DNA from: DAOUCP01 sp034432155
GTDB lineage: Bacteria > Chloroflexota > Anaerolineae > Epilineales > Epilineaceae
Reading direction: 5' to 3'
Assembly: GCA_034432155.1 (NCBI GenBank)
Contig: DAOUCP010000122.1
Coordinates: forward strand, 1 to 46,744
Length of the DNA stretch: 46,744 bases
Both the position numbers and the translations under genes were made by a program. Below are positions 1 to 12,000 of this stretch, one piece after another; positions within the stretch are counted from its first letter, which is position 1; each line of letters starts with the position of its first letter. The notes beneath the pieces are model-generated. The model searched no databases. It worked only from the letters and a program-made list of their open reading frames with translations, and was not told where the DNA came from.

Positions 1-28
1 GCCGGGCCCCCGGTCCCCCTATCCTTAC

Positions 29-56
29 GCTCCGCCTCGAGTTGCCGTTGCGGAGC
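29..56 (-). terminator. Hairpin after the giant surface-protein gene
   Basis: Bases 29-35 (gctccgc) and 50-56 (gcggagc) are a perfect 7-bp inverted repeat with a 14-nt loop, starting about 20 nt beyond the stop codon of the giant minus-strand gene. No T-run follows it in the direction of transcription, so it is a poor match to an intrinsic terminator. It may stabilise the 3' end or mean nothing. Bases 1-28 show no other feature. Confidence 0.25.
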
Positions 57-77
57 CGCCCGACGATTGTCGCCCCG

Positions 78-3000
78 TCAAGGCTTCATGACGCGCGGGA
101 TGCCCGGACACTCCGGCCGTGTCTCGGTATGGAACACATCGTACAGCGGGAATGCCTCGACGGCCTTCGACTCGTCCCCGGGCACGTCCGGCTGGCCCTG
201 GAGGCCGCCAACGCGCTCCACCATCACCGCGCCCAACCCAACTACGTTGCGCAGGAACTGGCCACTGGCATCCAGGACGTCGTGCTCCCAGTAGACGGCG
301 CTGATCACCGCGCTGCCTAGGAAGTTGCGGCTGATCCAGCCCCAGGTGTTCAGGTCAATGTACTCCACCTGCTTCTCGTTCAGTTTCTCGCAGTGCACGT
401 CCAAGAGCCCGTTCTGGTCGTACACGTAGATGGCGAAGTCGGTGAAGCCAGGCTTCGGCACCAGGTTGGTGATGGCCAGCTCAGTGGTGACGCCGCGGTT
501 CTGCTTGGCCAGCAGCGGTATCGCCAGCACCGCGGAGCCGCTCTGTACGCCACCGCGCCAGGCTCCGATCTGCCAGTCGTAGGCATCGCACTCCGTAGCG
601 GCGTTGTAGGCCACCGCTTCGCGCCGGGAACTGCGAGCCGGATCCGCCCACTTCTCGAGGAGGACCACCGTCTGCAGCCGCGGCGGATCGACCATCGGGT
701 CGCCTGGCGTCCACCACTCCTGACTCTCGATACGGGCACTGCCAATCCAGTTGCCGGGCAGAGCGTCGATGACCGGCAGGAAGAAGGTCTGGCTGCCCCG
801 TGGGCAGATCCAGTCCACCAGGGTGAACACGATGCCACCCGACTGATCCAGGAAGTAGACCTTGACCTTGGATGCGACGGTCGAACTCAGGTTCTGCACG
901 ATGAGCGCCGTGTCCCAACCCTGATGCTGGTTGTAGATGAGCGGCGCGTAGTTGACCTGCGTGCCAAGGCTGAACGTCTGTCCGCTGTCGCGCAGGTAGA
1001 CATCGCTCGGCACCCCAATGTAGCTCGTGAAGTGGTTGGCGCCCACAGTATCGACCACGACACCCAGCGGCTGGCTGGCGCGAATCCACATGCTGCCCAG
1101 CCAGTCAGCGCCAAGGACAGTCTGCGCGTCGTAGGCCAGCGATTCACCCGGGGCCAGCGACAGTACGTCGCCCAGGACGGGTCGCAGGCAATTCTCCTGA
1201 TCCTTGAACCACAGCTCCAGGCTGGAGCACTGGATGCCGGCGTTCTGGATGTGGATCCAGGAGGTCAGCCCGCCCTTGTTGGAGATGATCATGGGCGCGT
1301 AGTACATGTAGCCGCCCATGTGCGGATCGGGCATGCCGTTCAGGTCCGCCGAGATGGCCTTGTAAGCGGCATTGCCCACCGCACCCGGAATGGACGGGTC
1401 GGGGCAGGATCGGTTGACCACCACCGCCAGCGGCTCGCCCTGGTGGGCACCGAAGTCGAGTTGCAGCTGCTGGCCAGCGGCACCGATCGGGCCGTAGTAT
1501 ATGCCGCCATTCCGATACGCCTCGTCGAAGCGCAGCCATTCGCCATGGCTGCCCGCGATGAGCCGGAAGAGATCCAGGCACGCCAGATCGGCGAACGGCA
1601 GGCGATTGCCTCGCTCATCCAGCACCATGTCGGTGGCGTTCAGGGAGTAGACAATCCCGCTGCGCGCCCCCTCTGGCAGCTGGGTCGGCGCGAAGCTCCA
1701 CGCCGAGCCCGGTCGCAACAGTCCCGAGCACTCCGTCTTGAGCGGTCCCACCGACTGCGGCGGGCAGGCTCCTGGCTCACCCCACAGGACCAGCATTGCC
1801 TTGGTGGGGACGCGGCCGACGTTCTGGACCTGAATCCAGTTCGTGCACTGGGCCAGGGGCGCGGGCTCTTGCAGTGGCACGGGTGGCGGTGCCGGCTGGC
1901 CCGAGATGCTCAGGACCGGCACCAGGAGTCGGCTGCCGACGCCAGAGCACGGCAGCGTGAGCTCTTGCTCGTCGCGATCGACGGCGTCGGGCAGGCACGG
2001 GTACGGCGTGCGGCCCAGGTTGACAGGATCGGCGATGACCTCAACCAGATCCGTCATCCGGCCACACTCACACTCGTGACAGAAGGCTGGCAGGTCGATC
2101 TTGCGCCACACCGTCTCGCCCGGAGCCACCGGGACGCGCGGATCGGCGCCGTAGCGGATGGTGTCGGTGAACACCTCGTGGACAAAGCCGCCGGCAACGA
2201 GGCGATCGACCAGCCGAATGTTGTCCAAGTACGTCGTTCCAACGTTGGTGATGCGGATGCAGAAGGTGAGCCGGCTCCCCGGTTTGACCACGACTGGCCA
2301 GGTGGTGCCGGGGCACTCGCCGTTGAAGGAGATCGATTTCTCCACTTCGACGGCCGGGCACTCGACGCGCGTCGTCTCCTCGTCGCGGTTGTTCGACAGG
2401 TCTGGGTCGGGCGTCGGCGTAGGCGCAAAGCTGGCGCCCGGAATCGGCGGCCAGAGACTGTCGTTGCGCCGTGTCTCGACGATCGCCACGTCGAGGAGAT
2501 CCAGACCGCAGACGTCGGGCTTGTCGATGACTTCGACTTCGATCGTCACCTGCACCGGCGGACTGCCAACGTTCAGGCGACCCAGCTGCGGTTGCCCCTT
2601 GGCGTTGGGGTCGGTGCCCACGACCACGGTGATCCGGCCGTCGTCGCGAATCTCGACCACCTGGCCGCGGCCGTCGGCAACGGTGACCTTGACGAACGCC
2701 GGGTCCAGCACGACGCCGTACGATGGCAGCCAGTCGACGAGATAGACCTGCGCGGCGTCGCTCGGCCCATTGTTCTTGATGAAGATGTCGTAGGTGATGT
2801 GACCGCCCGGCGCCACGGGATCGCACTCCATGAAGCCGGCCAGATCATCCAGCTTGAGGATCTCGAGGTCAGCGAGCGCCTCGACGCGCGTGCATTCGTC
2901 ATCCCAGTTGTTGAGGCCGCGCTGGGCACCCAAGTCACGGTCTTGATCGGCCGTGATTTCGATGCGATCGTGTGCCCAGTACGGGTAGCCCGTGGCCGCG

Positions 3001-6000
3001 AAGTACGGATAGCACACTTCCGGCGGCGGGCCCGGCTCAGCGTCGGATTGGCCATCCAGGATGTAGCCCGGTGATACGTCGGCGACGATGTAGAAGCCGA
3101 ACTCCTTGCCGGGATCCAGGACGCCGCCGTCGCTGAAGACGATGGCGTTGGCTTGCTTGATGGACAGGAGCGTCACCGTTTGGCCGGTCACGGAGCAAGC
3201 AACGGTATCGTTGGGATCGATCGGCTCACAGCGATCGAAGCTGAAACCGGCAGGTAGGGTGTCGCGGACTTGCACGTTTGTCGCGGTGGACGGTCCGTTG
3301 TTCCCGAAGTCGATCCGATACCTAGCCTCCGTCCCGGCGACCACGGGATCGGTCAGATCCGACTTGCGCGCCCACACGTCGACGACGCGAATGACGGTGG
3401 TGCTGTCGCTGGCCTGGTTGTCCGCCGGGCAAGGGTCCGGCGTGATCACGCCGCCCGGCACCGGCGTGTCGTCGCTGAAGCCACTCTGCGCTACGGCGGT
3501 GTTGACGATGGTGCCCGGTGCATCGGGGTGGACCAGGACGACAACGTAGATGTAGCGTGTCTCGCCGGGCGCCATATCGCCCACGCTGCACACCAGATTC
3601 CCCGGTGTCACCGGGTCCTCGATGCAGGTGCCGCCTGTCGCCCCGACGTACGTGACCTGCGCCGGAAGATCGTCGTACACGTGGACGTCCTTGGCCACAG
3701 ATGGCCCGTCGTTCGTGACCATCAGCGTGTAGCGCAGCAGCTCGCCAGCGGTCGCTGTTGCCGGGTCGTGTGCTTTGACCAGCCGCAGGTCGGCTGAGGT
3801 CTCGACCGTCGTCAGGTTGTGGGCGAAATCGTTGGCCGTCGTCGGGTCGTAGATCTCAGAGCGAACCTGGACGTCGTTCTCCAGGATCGAGCCGGCGGCC
3901 AGATCCGGTCGGACGCGCACCGTAAGCCCGATGGTGACGGTTCGGTTGCTGCCAACGGGCGGCAGCGAACCCAAACCGCACACCAGTTGATCGGCGGCGT
4001 CGCCGGCGGTTCCGGTTCGGCAGGCCGTCGTGAACCGGGCAGCGTCGCCGTTGATGGTTCCGCCGACGAGCGTGACGCCGGGCGGCAAGCGATCGTAGAG
4101 CAGGGTATTGTCGGCGGTCGATGGGCCGTTGTTGGTCACAACAATGGTGTAGAACAGCTGCCGGCCGGCAACGACCCGGTTGGCTGCCGTGCCGATGACC
4201 GAGTTGTTGGCGCTGCAGCCGGTCACGACCTCCCCCAGCGCCGTCTTGGTGACTGCCAGATCGGCGACATCGGTGATATCGTGCTCGACGTAAGCCACGT
4301 TGTTGCTGGCATCTGGATCGAGAGCCAGGTTGCCCGCCGACGGCTCCCCGGCGAGCCGAACCACGTTCGTTACCTGCGCCACATTGTTGATGTCCTGCGT
4401 CTCTGGTGCCGTGACACGGATGGTGAGGACCCACCGGCCGGCGTTGGGCGGGCCGCTCTCGGCCGAGATCGCCTCAAGCGCACCCGTCAGCCGACAATCG
4501 ATCTGCAGCCGCTGGTCCACCACCGCAATGCCGCCGGGCGCGCCGGCCGGCAACGAGCTGCAGCTCATCGGCCGATCGCTCGCCACCCCGAGCAGTTGCC
4601 ACTTGCCGCTCGATTGCAGCACGTCCTTGACTGCCACACCGGTGGCCCAGCTCGGTCCCAGGTTGTCGACAATCACGGTGTAGGTGAGGATCTCGCCGGC
4701 GCGCACCTCGCCGTCGGGCTTGCCGAACTTGGTGATGGCCAGGTCGGCCTTCTGGAGGACGAAGTTCTCCGCCCGAACGGTGTTGTTGGCCTCCTCGGGA
4801 TCGACGGTACTGCTGTCGGCCACTGCCTCATTGACCAGCGTAGTGCCGGCCGGGGTTGCGGGCTCCACCAGCGCGTAAATGTCGACGCTTCGGCTCTGGC
4901 CGGGAACCAGGCGGCCGAGCTGGCAGGTCACGACATCTTCGCCGTTCGGCCCGCTGTTCAGGCTGACCTGGCACAGGCCGGTGTCGATCTCGTAATCCGC
5001 TGCCGTCGGCAGGGTGTCCGTGAAGAAGACGGCCAAGGCATCGGAAGGACCAAGGTTCGTCACCTTGACGGTGTACTTCTTCTGCTCCCCGGCGTTGACC
5101 TTCACCGGATCGCTGAGCTTCTCGATCACCAGATCGGCCAGCGCCTGAACCGTCGTCGTCTCCTCGGTGTCGCCCTCCACGGTGATCGGCGAATCCGCCT
5201 GCCAAAGGGCCGTGTCGGTGAGCACCGTACCATCCGGGGTGCTGGCGGCGACCAGGAACCGCAGGTAGATCTCGCGGAAGCTGCCCGGCAGAATGTCGCC
5301 CAGGTAGCAGTCCACCTCATTGAACGTCGCTTGGTAGAAGCAACTGCCGGTGCCATTGCCAATGCTGTAACCGAGGAAGGTCACGTACTGGGGCGGCGGC
5401 AGGCTATCAAAGACGAACACGTTGTGGGCCGTCGATGGCCCATTGTTCACCACTGTCAGCGCGTACTCGAGCTCCTCGCCCGCCACCACCGGATCCGGCT
5501 CATCGATCTTGGTCACGTACAGCGTCGACGCCGCCGCCACCGTGGTCAGCCAGGAGGCGTAGTTGTTCGCGTTCGTGGGGTCGAAGATGTCGCCGCTGAC
5601 GAAGGCATCGTTCTCGAGGATCGATCCCGGCGTCAGCGAGGGGTCGACGAAGGCGGTTACTTGCACCGTCGCTTGGGCGCCGGCGTCGAGGAAGCCCAGC
5701 CCACACGTGAGCTTGTCGGTCGCGTCCCCGGCAGTGCCCGTCGTGCAACTGCCCTGGCTGGCGGTCCAGCCGGTGACGGTGAGCCCGGGTGGCAGGCGAT
5801 CGTACAGCACCACGTTTTCCGCCCGCGATGGGCCGAGGTTGGTGACCACGAGCTCGTAGGTCAGCGATGTGCCGGCCACGATGGAGCCCGGCCCCGTCTT
5901 CGTCACCGAGAGGTCGGCAACATCGGTAATGGCGTGCACCACAAAGGCGCTGTTGTTGGCGGGGTCCGGATCGTAGGCCGCACTGGTGATCTGCGCGGCG

Positions 6001-9000
6001 TTGTTGATGTCCTGCGTCTGCCGCGCTCGGACGCGCATGGTGAGAATCCAGCGACCGGGGTTGACCGCCTCACCGCTGGCCTCGAGGACCTCCAGGCGCT
6101 CGCTCAGCGTGCAGTCGACGAGCAAGCGCTGATTGATGCCCAGCACTGGGCCGGGGGCGCCGCTGGGCGTCGAACTACAGCTCATGGGCCGATCGCTCTC
6201 GAGCCCCAGCAAGTCGAATCGGCCGCTCGACTGCAATACGTCCTTGAGCGAGACGCCGGTTGCCCAGCTTGGTCCGAGGTTGTCAACGATGACGGTGTAG
6301 GTGAGGACTTCGCCAGCTCGCACCTCGCCATCCGGTTTGCCAAACTTGACGACCTTGAGGTCAGCCTTCTCGAGAACGAGGTTGCGGCTCTCGGCTGTGT
6401 TGTTGTCGGGCGCCGGATCGCTCGTTTCGCTGGTGGCGACGGCCGTGTTGACGAGCACGGTGTCGGGCAGCGTGTCCGGGTCCACCCGAGCCCAGATGGC
6501 AAACTCGAAGCTGGCGCCCGGCTCCAGCCGGCCGGCGTCGCAGGTCACCACATCCGGCTCGCCGCGGGTGACGCGGCACAAGCCGGTGTCGATCTCATAC
6601 TCCACCTCAGCGGGCAGCGTGTCGACCACCGTGACCGCCAGCGCATCCGACGGCCCGAGGTTGGTGACGCGAACGACGTACTTCTTCTGTTCGCCGGCGT
6701 AGACCTTGACCGGATCGCTGGTCTTGGTGACGACCAGGTCGGCCTCCGCCTCGACGGTGGTCTGCTCCGTGGTGTCCCCCTCGACGGTGATCGACGAGTC
6801 GGCCAGGACGGTCATCGCATCGTTGAGCACTGTGCCATCGGGCGTCGAAGGTAGCACCAGGAAGTGCAGATAGATCTCCCGGAAGGTGCCTGGCAAGAGG
6901 TCGCCCAGGTAGCAGTCGACCTCGTTGGACACGGACTGGTAGAAGCACGTGCCGGCGCCGTTGCCGATGTGGTAACCCAGGTAGGTGACATACGCCGCTG
7001 GCGGCAGGCTGTCGCGCACCGACACGTTGTGGGCGGTCGAGGGGCCACGGTTGGTGATGGTGAGCAGATACTCCATCTCGGTGCCGGCCACCACCGGATC
7101 GATGGAGTCCGTCTTACTGACCTCGAGGAGCGACTCGGCGTCCACCAAGGTGAGGACCGTGGCGAAGTTGTTGGCGTTCCATGGATCGTAGTTGTCGCTC
7201 GTCACCAGGGCGTCGTTCTCCAGCAGCGAGCCTGGTGTGAGCGACGGATCCAGACCCACCGTCACCGTGACCCGCACCGTGCCTTGCGGACCGATCGAGC
7301 CCAAGCCGCAGGTCAGCCGGTCGGCCACCAGTCCCGGTGTACCCGTACTACACGTCCCCTGGCTGGCCACCACCGAGGTGACCCACACCCCTGGCGGGAG
7401 CCGGTCGTACAAGATGACATTCTCCGCCGTCGAGGGGCCATTGTTCACCACCGTCAAGTCATAGGTGGCCGACGTGCCGGCAATGGCGCCGCGTGGGCCG
7501 GACTTGATGAGCGACAGATCCGCCACGGCAGTGATCTCGTGCATGGCACGAGCCGTGTTGTTCGACTCGTCGGGATCGTAGGCGGACGTCGTCAGGTGGG
7601 CGACGTTGTTGATGTCCTGGTTCTGCAGAGCCCGAAGCCGCATGGTCACTAGCCAGCGACCGGGGTTCACCGCGTCGCCCGTGGCCGTCAGGACCTCGAG
7701 CGGGTTCGCCAGGGTGCAGTCGACCAAGAGCCGTTGATTGATACCGCTGACCGAGCCCGGCGCGCCGCTGGGCGTCGAGCTGCAGCTCATCGCTCGGTCG
7801 CTGGTGACATCCAAGAGGTCGAAGCGACCGCTCGATTGCAGCAGGTCCTTCACCGAAACCCCGTTCGCCCAGCTTGGCCCGAGGTTGTCGACCACCAACG
7901 TGTAGGTCAGCACCTCGCCTGCCCGAACCTGGCCGTCTGGCTTGCCGAACTTCTCGATCTTGAGGTCCGCCTTCTGAAGCACCAGATTCTCGGCGAATGC
8001 CGTGTTGTCCGCCTCGTTGCGTTCTTCCGTATCGCTGGTCACTTCGGCGGTGTTGCGGATGGTGGTTCCTGGCGGTGTGTCGGCATCGACCAGGGCGTAG
8101 ATGTCGACCTCGAAACTGGCATCGACCGCGAGGCCACCCAGGCTGCAGGTCACGACGTCGACCTCGCCTCGGACAATTGAACAGCCACGGTTGTTCGTCT
8201 CGTACTCCACCTGGGACGGCAGCGTATCGGTGAGGACCACGTTCTCCGCATCGGCCGGTCCGAGGTTCGTGACCCGCACCGTGTACTTCTTTTGCTCGCC
8301 GGCGTACACCTTGACCGGATAGCTCCACTTCTGGACCACCAAGTCCGCGGGGCAGACGATGGGGGTTTGCAGCTCGAACTCGGCGCCCTCGGGATCGGAG
8401 GTGCTGGTTGCCGTTACCTGGTTGATCAGCGCGCCGGCGTCGCAATCGTAGCTGGGATCGACCATCACGATGACACTGATTTGCGCCCAGTCACCGGCCG
8501 GCAGGGTACCCAGCTGGCAGGTCACCTTGCCCGTCGGCTGGCCAGAGCAACTCCCCTGGCCGACGATCACGGCCGCACTCACGAAGTGGGTGCCGGCCGG
8601 CAGGGTGTCGATCACAAGGACATTCGCCGCGTCCGACGAACCCTCGTTGGTCACGGTGATCACGTATTCGAGCGGTTCTCCAGCCACGGCCGTGGACGGC
8701 TCGGCCGTCTTGGTGACCTCCAGGTCGGCGACCGACTCGACCTCCGTCAGCACGTAGCCGAAGTTGTCCCCGTTGTCGTCGTCGTGCGAGTCGCTGACGA
8801 CAAACACGTCGTTCTCCAGCACCGTGCCGGCGGGCAGACCCGGATCCAGCAGGGCAGCGATGGTGACCATCCGCACCTCATTCACCGCCAGCGAGCCGAG
8901 ACCGCAGCGCACTTGATCGAGCACTTGCCCCGGCGTGCCGGTGCTGCAACTGCCACCCTCGGCGGTTGCCCCTACCACCGTCAGGCCGGGCGGCAGCCGA

Positions 9001-12000
9001 TCGTAAAGCAGGACGTTCTCGGCAGTCGACGGCCCCCAGTTCGTCACCTCGACGGTGTAGAGAATCTCCTCGCCGGCCACGGCTGTCGCCGGCCCCTGCT
9101 TCTCCACCGACAGGTCGGCGATCTCGGTGATCTCATGCTGGACCGCCGCGTGGTTGTTGCCATAGTCTGGATCCCGACCGGCGGCCAGCACATCGACCGT
9201 GTTGTTGATCGACTGCTCTTCGGTAGCCTGCAACACCGCCGTCAGGATCCAGCGCCCGGGATTGGGATAACCCGTTGCTGCCAGGAGAGCCAGGGGCTGA
9301 TCCAGGGTGCAGTCGATTTGGAGACGGCCAAGCACACTGGCCGGTGGCTGGCTCGGCTGACCGCCGTCGGGCGAGTAGGTGCAGGCGGCGGTGCGGTCAC
9401 TCTGGAGGCCCACAAGCTGGAAACGCCCCGAGGACTCGATCACATCCTTGAGCGACGTCACCCAGCCGTAGCTGGGTCCCAGGTTGTCGACGATGATGGT
9501 ATAGGTGAGCGTCTCGCCAGCGCGTACCCGGCCATCGGGCTTGCCATACTTGGTGACCTTGAGGTCGGAGAGAGCGCGCACGTGGGCCGTGCTGGTGGCG
9601 CTGTTATTGGCCGGCTCTGGGTCGGCCGTGCTGCTGCTCACGACCGCGCGGTTGAGGGCCAGTTGACCGCTCAGGTCACTGGGCTGCAGGGCAGGGTCGA
9701 TGCGCGCGGTGATGGTGAAGCTGCGCTCCTCGCCTGCGGCCATGTCACCGAGATTGCAGGTCAGCGGACCCGCGCCAGGCACCGGCGCGCAGGCGTCCGT
9801 CTGATTGATGGCGGTGAAACCGGTCGGCAGGGTGTCCACCACCGTCACTGCGCGGGCCGTCGAGGGGCCGCGATTCACGACCCGAATGGTGTAGGCCACG
9901 GTGCCACCTGCCACCGGTGTCGGATCGGACAGCGACTTGAAGATGGCCAGGTCACTCGCTGCCTGGACGCGTGTCACTGCCAGGATGTCCGTGTTGTTGC
10001 TGGGGTCCGGATCACTCGTGAGGGCCGTGATGTCGGCCTCGTTGACGATGTTCGTGCCCGACGGTGTGGTCGGATCTACGGTGACCTCAATCTGGACCTG
10101 GCGGGATTCGCCGAGCGGCAGGTCGCCAAGGGTACAGGTCACCGTGTGGGCGCCCGGGCTATAGGCGCAGCTCTCGCCCCCGGTGCCGTTGGTGACCGCT
10201 GCGCTCACGAAGATCGCTGCCGCGGGCAGGGTATCCACGAGTACCACCTGCCGAGCCAGGGAGGGTCCGCGGTTGGTGACATCAACGGTGTAGCTCAGCG
10301 GCTTGCCGGCGAGCACCGGGTCCGGCGTGTCCGACTTGGTGGCCACGATGTCCGCCGACGCCCGCACCGTGGTCTGGCTGGCGCCGAAGTTGTCGCTGTT
10401 GTCGCCGTCGTAGCTGTTGCTCGTGACAAGCACGCTATTGTGCAGCACCGTTCCGGCCGGCACGTCCGTGTCCACGGTACCAGTGACGAGGACGGTCACC
10501 GTGCCGCCGGCAGCGATGGTGTCCAGGGCGCACTGCAGGCGGTTGCCCGGCATGGAGATGGCGCAGACGCCAGTCGCCGGCGCCTGGGCCGTTGCGCTGC
10601 CGTACAGCACGCCCGGCGGCAGATCGTCGATGAGGATGGTATTGGTCGCTGGCGATGGTCCGGCGTTGGTCACGGTGATCTGCCAGCTGACCGTCTGGCC
10701 GGCCGTCGCCGGATCGGGTGAGTCGGTCTTGCGGACGGCCAAGTCGGCAACCGCAGTGATCTCATGCTCGACGATGGCCTGGTTGTTGCGCTCGTCGGGG
10801 TCCACGTCGGTGTCGCTGACACTGGCGACATCGTCGATGCTCATGTCCTCGTCGGCCCGAACGACGATTGCCACCACCCAGCGCCCCAGGTTGGGCGGGC
10901 CAAACGGTTCCAGGGCGGCACCCGGGTTGCAGCGCAGCGTCAGACGCTCGTTGACATCGTTGATGGGACCGCTGGGGACACAGCTAGCGGTGGGTCGATT
11001 GCCGATCACATCCGCGTCTACGGATACCAGGTCGAACTGGCCATTGGCGACGATCTCATCGCGCAGTTCCACGCCGTGGGCGTAGCTCGGACCGAGATTG
11101 TCGACCACGATGGTGTACTCGAGCTCCTCCCCGGCCCGGACTGTCTTGTCCGGTTTGCCAAACTTGAGCACCCGCAGATCCGTGAGAGCCCGCGGGGCAA
11201 CGTCCGCGTCGTCGCTGTTGTTGCCCGAGTTGGGGTCGATGGTCAGGGACGTAACGGCCGCTGGGTTGGTCAGGATCCCCCCCGGCAGCGCGTTGGCTGC
11301 CACCCGCACCAGGACCTCGAAGCTTCGCGTGGCGCCCACAGGCATGTTGCCCAGGGCGCAGGTCAGCGTGCCCGGCGGCCCTTCCGCGCAGCTGTCACTG
11401 TCCAAGACGTACGTCAGGCCACCGGGCAGACTGTCGGTGACCACCACGTTCTGGGCGTCCGAAGGCCCGGCATTGGTGACGCTGATGGCATAGACCAGCT
11501 CCTCGCCGGCCACCGGCGTGTAGTCGGTGGCCCGCTTGTCGATGCTCAGATCGGCCCGGCGTTCGGCAGTTACCGAGCTCGAGGACTGGTTGTTGGACGA
11601 GTTGCTCTCCGTTGTGGACGACGTGAGTACGGCCGTGTTGGTGACCACTGTGCCATGCGGCGTATCGGAGCGCACCCGAACGGTCATCACCAGCCTGGGG
11701 AGAGGCGCTCCGGCGGGTGTCACGGCTACGTCCCCGATGGCGCACACCACGGTGCGATCGCTGCGCACCTGGCACGGAATGGGAGCGCCGCCGCTTTCGT
11801 CCTGGACGCCCAGCCAGGCACTCACGAATTCGAGCTGCGCGGGCAAGGGGTCCGTGAGGACCACGTCCCGTGCCACCGAGGGGCCGGCGTTGGCGATGAA
11901 GTACTGATAGGACCGCAGCTCGCCGGCGAGCCACGGGAATGGACCCTGCGCCGACTTGCTCAGGCTGAGGTCGACGCTGCCCAGCACGAGCGTCCAACTG

